From contig JAHRWI010000064.1 in NCBI GenBank assembly GCA_019090225.1, positions 1 to 5,437 of the forward strand: a stretch of DNA of 5,437 nucleotides, given 5' to 3'. Below, in pieces: positions 1 to 5,437 of this stretch (its first letter is position 1; each line of letters begins with the position of its first letter). A model generated the notes under the pieces. It was given only the letters and a program-made list of their open reading frames with translations. It had not been told where the DNA came from and did not search any database. A program made the position numbers and the translations under genes. The stretch is from Porticoccaceae bacterium (GTDB lineage Bacteria > Pseudomonadota > Gammaproteobacteria > Pseudomonadales > Porticoccaceae).

Positions 1-135
1 TCCGATGGCGCCTGGATGGTCTCCGATCTCCAGCCGGGTGCGTACATCTTAGACATGCGCGGCCTGAGCGGCGACGAAGAGTTCGTCTTCGAAGGCCAAG
101 TTGAATTGTCCCTCGACAAAGGCGATCAACGCGAT
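1..135 (+). other. Non-RpoB segment joined in frame to rpoB
   Basis: These 45 codons are open and in frame with rpoB but do not resemble RpoB. The translation alternates hydrophobic and polar residues: DGAWMVSDLQPGAYILDMRG, then a short loop, then FEGQVELSLDKGDQRDVDVVL. The pattern of W-x-V-x-x-L-x-PG-x-Y-x-L, followed by V-x-L-x-x-G-x-x-x-D-V-D-V-V-L, is typical of carboxypeptidase-regulatory-like (transthyretin-like) beta-sandwich domains in secreted or surface proteins. That family call rests on pattern only. The join falls where both sequences can read VDVVL (bases 136–150), so the exact breakpoint is hidden in shared sequence. GC content by hand count (70 of 120 bases) does not differ from the adjoining rpoB bases. 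An assembly chimera at a contig end is the simplest explanation. A real rearrangement is possible only if an intact rpoB exists elsewhere. Confidence 0.7.
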
Positions 136-882
136 GTCGATGTGGTGCTCAACCCCTTGGGTGTGCCATCGCGAATGAACGTTGGGCAGATCCTTGAAAC
201 CCACCTGGGCCTCGCGGCCAAAGGCCTCGGGGATAAGATCAATGTCATGCTCAAAGAAGAGCGCAAAGTGTCTGAGATGCGTCAATTCTTGCAGGCCATT
301 TATCGTAGCGGTGATGGCAATGTTAAAGCTAACCTCAAAGACTTTAGCGGTGCTGAGATTATGGAGTTGGCCGAGAATCTGCGCGGCGGCGTGCCCATGG
401 CGACACCGGTTTTTGATGGTGCCGCAGAGGCCGAGATCAAAGAGTTGCTAAAACTTGCGGATTTGCCAGAAAGTGGCCAGATGACTCTCTACGATGGTCG
501 TACTGGCGATGCCTTTAGTCGTCCTGTTACCGTTGGTTACATGTATATGCTGAAACTCAACCACCTGGTGGATGACAAAATGCATGCCCGGTCAACCGGT
601 TCGTATAGCCTGGTTACCCAGCAGCCATTAGGCGGTAAAGCGCAGTTTGGTGGTCAGCGTTTTGGAGAGATGGAGGTCTGGGCTCTGGAAGCCTACGGTG
701 CCGCTTATACGCTCCAGGAAATGTTGACCGTTAAATCTGATGACGTGCCGGGCCGTACCAAGATGTATAAAAACATCGTTGATGGTGATCATCAGATGGA
801 TCCGGGTATACCAGAGTCGTTTAACGTGCTGGTCAAGGAAATCCGTTCGCTGGGTATTAATATCGAACTGGAATATGAATAA
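1..882 (+). CDS. rpoB: RNA polymerase subunit beta, C-terminal part (partial; 5' end of the fragment is not RpoB)
   Basis: This is the C-terminal part of the beta subunit, which with beta' forms the catalytic core of RNA polymerase. The frame is open at the left edge, so the ATG at base 16 is not a gene start. From codon 136 (VDVVLNPLGVPSRMN) to the TAA at 880–882 the 248 residues follow RpoB closely. They include the QILETHLG segment, ATPVFDGA, KLNHLVDDKMHARSTGSYS, QPLGGKAQFGGQRFGEMEVW, the YTLQEMLTVKSDDV clamp-anchor region that packs on beta', and the usual LGINIELE ending. Upstream of base 136 the family match stops abruptly. The GDKMAGRHGNKG motif, with its conserved lysines near the active site, should lie about 31 residues before VDVVLNP (around base 43) and is absent. 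The right part is certain. The complete frame as read here is probably not a functional beta subunit. rpoC follows 70 bp downstream, the usual operon order. Confidence 0.95.
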   Translation, partial: SDGAWMVSDLQPGAYILDMRGLSGDEEFVFEGQVELSLDKGDQRDVDVVLNPLGVPSRMNVGQILETHLGLAAKGLGDKINVMLKEERKVSEMRQFLQAIYRSGDGNVKANLKDFSGAEIMELAENLRGGVPMATPVFDGAAEAEIKELLKLADLPESGQMTLYDGRTGDAFSRPVTVGYMYMLKLNHLVDDKMHARSTGSYSLVTQQPLGGKAQFGGQRFGEMEVWALEAYGAAYTLQEMLTVKSDDVPGRTKMYKNIVDGDHQMDPGIPESFNVLVKEIRSLGINIELEYE

Positions 883-906
883 GTAAGAGCCGAAGCGTAG
901 TCAAGT

Positions 907-924
907 GCCAGGCTAAGGCCTGGC
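907..924 (+). other. Hairpin in the rpoB–rpoC spacer
   Basis: GCCAGGC (907–913) and GCCTGGC (918–924) form a perfect 7-bp stem with a TAAG tetraloop. A U·G pair (906/925) could extend it in RNA. No T-run follows, so it is not a normal intrinsic terminator. It ends 16 nt before the rpoC Shine-Dalgarno and would form in the rpoBC mRNA. Possible roles are an RNase processing site, transcript stabilisation, or limiting translational coupling; none is shown by sequence alone. Confidence 0.6.
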
Positions 925-940
925 GAGACGAACACCGATT

Positions 941-945
941 GGAGG
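941..945 (+). promoter_or_regulatory. Shine-Dalgarno of rpoC
   Basis: GGAGG lies 7 nt before the TTG at 953. This strong match to the 16S rRNA 3' end decides the rpoC start, because no ATG lies near the conserved N-terminus. It probably offsets the weak TTG initiator. Confidence 0.85.
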
Positions 946-952
946 AAAGGCC

Positions 953-3900
953 TTGAAAGATTTATTGAATTTGCTGAAGTCCCAGGATCAGAGAAGTGAT
1001 TTCGAAGGTATTCGTATTGGTCTGGCGCCACCAGACATGGTGCGTTCATGGTCTTTCGGTGAAGTTAAAAAGCCGGAAACCATAAATTACCGAACCTTTA
1101 AGCCGGAGCGTGATGGCCTGTTTTGCGCCAAAATCTTTGGCCCGGTAAAAGATTACGAATGCCTGTGTGGTAAATACAAGCGCATGAAGCACCGTGGCAT
1201 TGTTTGTGAAAAATGCGGTGTTGAAGTGACTCTGGCTAAAGTTCGCCGTGAGCGTATGGGCCACATTGAGCTGGCCAGCCCGGTCGCACACATCTGGTTT
1301 TTGAAGTCCTTGCCGTCTCGTATCGGTTTGATTCTGGATATGACCCTGCGTGAAATCGAAAGAGTGCTGTATTTCGAATCATTTGTAGTTGTTGATCCCG
1401 GCCTGACCACGCTGGAGCGCGGTCAGTTATTAACCGATGATGAATATTTTGAAGCTCTGGAAGAGTTTGGCGACGAATTCATTGCCCTAATGGGCGCTGA
1501 AGCGATCCAGAATTTGATGAAGGATATCGATCTCGAACAAGCGGTTGCCGAATTGCGCGAAGAAATTCCCAATACGCGTTCAGAAACCAAGATCAAAAAG
1601 TTCTCCAAGCGGCTCAAATTATTGGAAGCATTTTTGAATTCCAATAACAAACCAGAATGGATGATTCTCGAAGCGCTACCTATTTTGCCGCCGGATCTAA
1701 GACCTCTGGTACCGCTTGATGGTGGTCGTTTTGCGACCTCTGATTTGAATGATCTCTATCGTCGAGTGATTAACCGTAACAACCGTTTGAAGCGATTGTT
1801 AGAGCTTAACGCTCCTGACATCATCGTCCGCAATGAAAAACGCATGTTGCAGGAATCTGTTGATGCCCTGCTCGATAACGGTCGCCGTGGTCGAGCTATT
1901 ACTGGCTCTAATAAGCGCCCACTGAAATCCCTGGCCGATATGATTAAAGGCAAGCAGGGACGATTCCGTCAGAACCTGCTGGGCAAGCGTGTTGACTATT
2001 CTGGTCGTTCGGTGATCGTGGTCGGCCCAACCCTGCGCCTGCATCAATGTGGTCTGCCCAAGCGCATGGCCCTTGAATTGTTCAAGCCGTTTATCTTTTC
2101 GAAACTTGAAGGTCGTGGTCTTGCCATGACCATTAAAGCCGCCAAGAAAATGGTTGAGCGTGAAGAAGCGGTGGTATGGGATATTCTCGATGACGTGATT
2201 CGTGAGCATCCGGTGTTATTGAATCGTGCGCCAACATTGCATAGAGCCGGTATTCAGGCCTTTGAGCCGATCCTTATTGAAGGTAAAGCCATCCAGTTGC
2301 ACCCGCTGGTTTGTGCGGCGTACAACGCGGATTTCGATGGCGATCAGATGGCCGTACACGTGCCGTTGACGATAGAAGCGCAGCTCGAATCGCGTGCCTT
2401 GATGATGTCCACCAACAATATTTTATCCCCTGCCAGTGGCGAGCCTATCATCGTGCCGTCTCAGGATGTGGTGCTGGGTCTTTATTACATGACCCGTGAA
2501 TGCGTCAATGCTCGTGGGGAAGGCATGGTATTTGCCGACCTGGAAGAGCTTTCTCGCGCTTACTATGGCGGCCACGTTAACCTCCTGGCTCGTATCAAGG
2601 TGCGTATCAAAGAGGTTGCTTTCACCGATGACGGTGAGCGAGTAGAAACTATCAGTCTTAAGGACACCACTGTTGGCCGAGGCCTGTTGTGGGAGATCGT
2701 TCCCGAAGGACTTGGCTATGAACTAATCAATCAGGATATGAACAAGAAGGCCATTTCCAAAGTCATTAACCAGTGTTACCGCTCTCTGGGTACCAAGGCG
2801 ACGGTGATTTTTGCTGACCAATTGATGTATACCGGATTTAAATTTTCTACTACTTCTGGTGCCTCTATCGGTGTTGATGATTTTGTCATACCGGATTCCA
2901 AGACAGAGATTATTGATCAAGCAGAAGCCGAAGTGGTCGAGATCGAATCTCAATTTTCATCCGGTCTGGTGACTCAGGGTGAAAAATACAACAAGGTCAT
3001 CGATATTTGGTCCAGGGCCAATGACCAGGTCGCGAAGTCGATGATGGATGTGCTGTCCACCGAAGCGGTGACCAACCGGGACGACGAGGAAGAACAGCAG
3101 AAATCCTTTAATTCGGTGTTTATGATGGCCGATTCAGGCGCGCGGGGTTCCCCCGCTCAGATCCGGCAGCTGGCTGGTATGCGTGGCCTTATGGCGCGGC
3201 CGGATGGTTCTATTATTGAAACGCCGATCACCGCTAACTTTCGGGAAGGCCTCAGTGTTCTGCAATACTTTATTTCTACGCACGGAGCGCGGAAAGGGCT
3301 GGCTGATACGGCGCTCAAAACCGCTAACTCTGGTTACCTGACACGACGTTTGGTAGATGTGTCGCAGGATTTGGTGGTCACTGAGCAAGATTGTGGCACT
3401 ACTGAAGGCCTGTTGATGGCGCCGGTTATTGAAGGCGGCGACATCATTGAAACTCTGGGTGCTCGAATCCTTGGTCGTGTCACGGTTAACGATGTCCTTC
3501 GTCCTGGTACCAAGGATGTGGTCATTGCCGCTGGCACCATGATTGATGAGCAGTTGGGTGATGATATCGAAGCCATGAGTATTGATGAAATGCTGGTGCG
3601 CTCCCCGATTACCTGTGAAACCCGCTACGGCCTGTGTTCAAAGTGCTACGGTCGGGATTTGGCGCGGGGTCATATGATCAACATCGGTGAGGCGATTGGT
3701 GTCATTGCTGCGCAATCCATTGGTGAGCCGGGTACGCAGCTGACCATGCGTACGTTCCACATCGGTGGTGCTGCTTCGAGAGCCTCTGCGGTTGACAATA
3801 TTCAGGTCAAATCAGCTGGTTCAGTGAGGCTGGTTAACGCCAAGGTGGTAGAGCGTAAAAGTGGCGAACTGGTTGCCCTGTCGCGATCCACAGAGCTGGC

Positions 3901-5158
3901 GGTGACGGATGAAAACGGTCGCGAGCGCGAGCGTTACAAGGTGCCTTTCGGTGCTGTGATCAAGGTTCAGGATGGTGCAGCGGTCGCGTCTGGTGATATT
4001 GTCGCTAACTGGGATCCCCACACTCACCCGGTAGTGACCGAAGTGGGTGGTAAAGTGGTGTTTTCCGGTATGGAAGAGGGTCTCAGTGTTATTGCTCAAA
4101 CCGATGAAATGACCGGTTTGACCAGCACGGCGGTGATCGACCCCAACGAAAGACCGGCTGCTGGTAAAGATATGAAGCCGATGGTCACCTTGCTTGGCCC
4201 CGATGGGGAGGAGCTTTACTTTCCGAACTCCAGAGTCCCGGCGCATTACATATTGCCAGCGGGCGCAATCATCACCATTAATGATGCTAATCAGGTGGAG
4301 GCGGGCGATATTATCGCCAGGATTCCTCAGGAGAGTTCCAAGACTCGGGATATTACCGGTGGTCTACCACGGGTTGCGGATTTATTTGAAGCCCGTAAGC
4401 CGAAAGACCCGGCCATTCTGGCGGAGATTAGCGGCACCATCAGTTTTGGTAAGGAAACCAAAGGTAAGCGTCGACTGGTTATTACGCCCAATGATAGCGA
4501 TGAGCACTACGAAGCCCTAATTCCCAAGTGGCGTCATATGGGCGTTTACGAGGGTGAATACGTCGAGAAGGGCGATATTATTTCCGAAGGGCCGCCCAGC
4601 TCCCACGACATCCTGCGGCTTAAAGGTGTCGAGGCGCTGGCAAACTACATTGTTAACGAAATCCAGGAAGTGTATCGCCTCCAGGGTGTGAAAATTAACG
4701 ATAAGCACATTGAAGTGATTGTTCGGCAGATGTTGCGCAAGGTCGAAGTGACTAGCATGGGTGACTCGTCCTACGTTAAGGGTGAACAAGTGGCCTATGG
4801 CCGTTTGCTGGATGACAATGAGGCTCTGCAAGCCAGTGACAGGATTCCAGCGGGCTTTGAACGACAGTTGCTGGGTATTACCAAGTCCTCGTTGGCCACC
4901 GAAAGCTTTATTTCAGCTGCGTCCTTCCAGGAAACCACCCGGGTTCTGACTGAAGCAGCCGTGACAGGAAAAATGGATCCCTTACGGGGCCTGAAGGAAA
5001 ATGTCATCGTCGGGCGTTTGATACCTGCCGGTACTGGCCTCGCTTACCATAGTCAGCGACAGAAAACGAAAGAAGCCAGTCTCAGTGAGCAAAGTGCTTC
5101 TGCCAGTGATGTCGAAGCGGCATTGAGCGAAGCGCTCAGCGCTGGTGGAGAAGTGTAA
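953..5158 (+). CDS. rpoC: DNA-directed RNA polymerase subunit beta' (complete, TTG start)
   Basis: This is the largest RNA polymerase subunit. It carries the catalytic magnesium site, the bridge helix and the trigger loop, and forms one side of the DNA clamp. The length of 1401 residues compares with 1407 in E. coli. Features in order: N-terminal zinc site C70, C72, C85, C88; clamp coiled coil, lid and rudder region (about 250–330, NRNNRLKRLL then RGRAITGSNKRPLKSL); NADFDGDQM with D460, D462, D464 binding magnesium; bridge-helix region (about 770–805, HGARKGLADTALKTANSGYL); second zinc site C814, C888, C895, C898; trigger loop with M932, R933 and H936; the SI3 insertion (about 943–1130); and TGGLPRVADLFEAR from residue 1135. 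These positions match E. coli numbering. Residues of ppGpp site 1 (R362, R417, K615, D622, Y626) and site 2 (N680, K681) are present. The start is TTG, giving MKDLLNLLKS as in relatives; E. coli uses GTG. Only the last 30 or so residues, rich in Ser, Ala and Glu, look lineage-specific. No frameshift or missing catalytic residue is seen. Confidence 0.99.
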   Translation: MKDLLNLLKSQDQRSDFEGIRIGLAPPDMVRSWSFGEVKKPETINYRTFKPERDGLFCAKIFGPVKDYECLCGKYKRMKHRGIVCEKCGVEVTLAKVRRERMGHIELASPVAHIWFLKSLPSRIGLILDMTLREIERVLYFESFVVVDPGLTTLERGQLLTDDEYFEALEEFGDEFIALMGAEAIQNLMKDIDLEQAVAELREEIPNTRSETKIKKFSKRLKLLEAFLNSNNKPEWMILEALPILPPDLRPLVPLDGGRFATSDLNDLYRRVINRNNRLKRLLELNAPDIIVRNEKRMLQESVDALLDNGRRGRAITGSNKRPLKSLADMIKGKQGRFRQNLLGKRVDYSGRSVIVVGPTLRLHQCGLPKRMALELFKPFIFSKLEGRGLAMTIKAAKKMVEREEAVVWDILDDVIREHPVLLNRAPTLHRAGIQAFEPILIEGKAIQLHPLVCAAYNADFDGDQMAVHVPLTIEAQLESRALMMSTNNILSPASGEPIIVPSQDVVLGLYYMTRECVNARGEGMVFADLEELSRAYYGGHVNLLARIKVRIKEVAFTDDGERVETISLKDTTVGRGLLWEIVPEGLGYELINQDMNKKAISKVINQCYRSLGTKATVIFADQLMYTGFKFSTTSGASIGVDDFVIPDSKTEIIDQAEAEVVEIESQFSSGLVTQGEKYNKVIDIWSRANDQVAKSMMDVLSTEAVTNRDDEEEQQKSFNSVFMMADSGARGSPAQIRQLAGMRGLMARPDGSIIETPITANFREGLSVLQYFISTHGARKGLADTALKTANSGYLTRRLVDVSQDLVVTEQDCGTTEGLLMAPVIEGGDIIETLGARILGRVTVNDVLRPGTKDVVIAAGTMIDEQLGDDIEAMSIDEMLVRSPITCETRYGLCSKCYGRDLARGHMINIGEAIGVIAAQSIGEPGTQLTMRTFHIGGAASRASAVDNIQVKSAGSVRLVNAKVVERKSGELVALSRSTELAVTDENGRERERYKVPFGAVIKVQDGAAVASGDIVANWDPHTHPVVTEVGGKVVFSGMEEGLSVIAQTDEMTGLTSTAVIDPNERPAAGKDMKPMVTLLGPDGEELYFPNSRVPAHYILPAGAIITINDANQVEAGDIIARIPQESSKTRDITGGLPRVADLFEARKPKDPAILAEISGTISFGKETKGKRRLVITPNDSDEHYEALIPKWRHMGVYEGEYVEKGDIISEGPPSSHDILRLKGVEALANYIVNEIQEVYRLQGVKINDKHIEVIVRQMLRKVEVTSMGDSSYVKGEQVAYGRLLDDNEALQASDRIPAGFERQLLGITKSSLATESFISAASFQETTRVLTEAAVTGKMDPLRGLKENVIVGRLIPAGTGLAYHSQRQKTKEASLSEQSASASDVEAALSEALSAGGEV

Positions 5159-5188
5159 AGCGAGCAACGACAGCGCGGGTGATTTTCC

Positions 5189-5217
5189 TTGACTCAGGTA
5201 GGCGTGATCATTAAAAT
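5189..5217 (+). promoter_or_regulatory. Sigma70 promoter of the str (rpsL) operon
   Basis: TTGACT (5189–5194) and TAAAAT (5212–5217) are separated by exactly 17 bp, each one mismatch from consensus. Transcription should start near 5224. The stretch after the -10 box, TCCGCCT, is GC-rich. Discriminators of this kind are common in stable-RNA and ribosomal protein promoters that ppGpp and DksA repress, so stringent control is a reasonable inference. No extended -10 TG is present. The promoter starts 30 bp after the rpoC stop, so rpsL can be expressed apart from rpoBC. Confidence 0.8.
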
Positions 5218-5259
5218 TCCGCCTCCCTGATTCAGGCTCCCCCGGTGCTGTGATCCCCG

Positions 5260-5273
5260 CCTTACGTTTAAGG
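5260..5273 (+). other. Small leader hairpin
   Basis: CCTTA (5260–5264) and TAAGG (5269–5273) form a perfect 5-bp stem around a CGTT loop, with a possible G·U pair outside. It occupies the first TAAGG repeat, so it could compete with other pairings of that repeat. It is short and moderately stable, so its relevance depends on conservation. Confidence 0.4.
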
Positions 5274-5321
5274 TTAAGTTTGGGTCAGGGTTCGGGCTAA
5301 GGTTAACACTCAGGTTCGGAG
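5269..5321 (+). repeat. Imperfect tandem repeat in the rpsL leader
   Basis: Two units follow each other. Unit one (5269–5297) begins TAAGGTTAA and contains TCAGGGTTCGGG. Unit two (5298–5321) begins TAAGGTTAA and contains TCAGGTTCGGA. The first nine bases are identical at a 29-bp offset, and the second block differs by one inserted G and the final base. The second unit is shorter by about 5 bp. The repeats lie in transcribed, untranslated sequence between the promoter and the terminator. Confidence 0.65.
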
Positions 5322-5341
5322 TAAATTCAGGATTTTTTCAA

Positions 5342-5364
5342 GCCTTCTTTGCGAAGGCATTTTT
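5342..5364 (+). terminator. Intrinsic terminator or attenuator hairpin before rpsL
   Basis: GCCTTC (5342–5347) and GAAGGC (5353–5358) form a perfect 6-bp stem with a TTTGC loop, followed by A and five Ts (5360–5364). The stem is short but has the standard Rho-independent layout. It lies downstream of the str promoter and 19 nt before the rpsL start, so it can end rpoBC read-through and also limit rpsL transcription. The first arm can also pair weakly with upstream AAGGTT repeats. Confidence 0.65.
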
Positions 5365-5371
5365 GTCATCC

Positions 5372-5375
5372 GGAG
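5372..5375 (+). promoter_or_regulatory. Shine-Dalgarno of rpsL
   Basis: GGAG lies 8 nt before the ATG at 5384, a standard spacing. It begins 7 nt after the T-run of the terminator, so the hairpin and the ribosome landing site are close enough that folding could also affect initiation. Confidence 0.8.
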
Positions 5376-5383
5376 TATTGTAA

Positions 5384-5437
5384 ATGGCGACGATTAACCA
5401 ACTGGTTCGTAAGCCGCGAAAACGTCGAATTGTTAAA
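5384..5437 (+). CDS. rpsL: 30S ribosomal protein S12, N-terminal part (runs off the window)
   Basis: The 18 visible codons read MATINQLVRKPRKRRIVK, which matches the start of S12 (E. coli MATVNQLVRKPRARK). S12 sits at the decoding centre of the small ribosomal subunit, and its later residues, outside this window, are the site of streptomycin-resistance mutations. The basic N-terminal tail seen here binds 16S rRNA. The gene is normally the first of the str operon (rpsL, rpsG, fusA, tuf), which would lie to the right. The start is supported by homology, ATG and a well-spaced GGAG. Confidence 0.95.
   Translation, partial: MATINQLVRKPRKRRIVK

Larger units (their letters stand above)
5224..5383 (+). 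ncRNA. rpsL leader RNA, candidate transcription attenuator
   Basis: This is the predicted untranslated leader of about 160 nt between the promoter and the rpsL ATG. It is long for a simple 5' UTR. It contains a small hairpin (5260–5273), two imperfect repeat units (5269–5321) and an intrinsic-terminator-like hairpin (5342–5364) just before the ribosome binding site. A leader ending in a Rho-independent terminator upstream of rpsL has been described by bioinformatics in Pseudomonas (the Pseudomonas rpsL leader); its ligand and mechanism are unknown. This one has the same arrangement, but I cannot align it to that family here. No convincing leader peptide was found. The 5' end is inferred from the promoter. 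Confidence 0.55.

Noticed and set aside
16..18. ATG at base 16 as the start of a separate 288-residue gene
   Set aside because: The frame is open upstream to base 1 without a ribosome binding site, and most of the product is the RpoB C-terminus, so this is an internal codon of a truncated frame.
907..924. Spacer hairpin as a Rho-independent terminator between rpoB and rpoC
   Set aside because: No T-run follows the stem, and termination here would cut off the essential rpoC gene, for which no other promoter is evident.
1799..2209. Antisense open frame of 136 codons inside rpoC, and another of 141 codons at 3821–4246
   Set aside because: Both lie opposite highly conserved RpoC coding sequence, show no recognisable domain, and are explained by codon bias on the coding strand.
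5179..5214. Short frame from GTG at 5179 to TAA at 5212–5214 as a leader peptide
   Set aside because: It begins upstream of the predicted transcription start, overlaps the promoter elements and has no Shine-Dalgarno.
5280..5300. Six-codon TTG frame in the leader (stop at 5298) as an attenuator peptide
   Set aside because: It has a weak start codon, only a poor AAGG upstream, and no run of codons that would sense an amino acid.
5269..5321. Leader repeats as a CRISPR array or mobile-element end
   Set aside because: There are only two imperfect units with no regular spacers, no flanking target duplication and no transposase, so a local duplication is enough to explain them.

Overview
This window is the rpoB–rpoC–rpsL junction of a gammaproteobacterial genome. 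It holds the 3' end of rpoB (RNA polymerase beta), a complete rpoC (beta', 1401 residues), a 225-bp spacer with the promoter and leader of the str operon, and the first 18 codons of rpsL (ribosomal protein S12). All genes are on the + strand. The RpoC landmarks I checked fall at the same residue numbers as in E. coli from the N-terminal zinc site to residue 1135. The beta' trigger-loop insertion (SI3) is present, and rpsL follows rpoC directly. These traits, with roughly 50 % GC, suggest a Pseudomonadales/Cellvibrionales-like gammaproteobacterium. The genus cannot be fixed from this window.

Layout. Bases 1–882 are one open frame, running in from the left edge, that ends as RpoB. Only codons from base 136 onward are RpoB. 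The first 45 codons replace the nearly invariant beta segment that carries the GDKMAGRHGNKG motif with an unrelated beta-sandwich-like sequence, so the left end looks like a chimeric join. Bases 883–952 form a short spacer with a perfect 7-bp hairpin and a strong Shine-Dalgarno for the TTG start of rpoC. RpoC occupies 953–5158. The spacer 5159–5383 contains a near-consensus sigma70 promoter (TTGACT, 17 bp, TAAAAT), a leader of about 160 nt with imperfect repeats, an intrinsic-terminator-like hairpin ending 19 nt before the rpsL start, and the rpsL ribosome binding site.

How it works together. RpoB and RpoC form the catalytic core of RNA polymerase and are normally cotranscribed. No terminator is visible right after rpoC, so rpoBC transcripts probably run into the str leader, where the terminator near rpsL could trim both them and transcripts from the local promoter. 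A terminator placed between a promoter and a ribosomal protein gene suggests attenuation, as proposed for the Pseudomonas rpsL leader. I found no new enzymatic or defence system. The points worth a second look are the chimeric left end and the rpsL leader.
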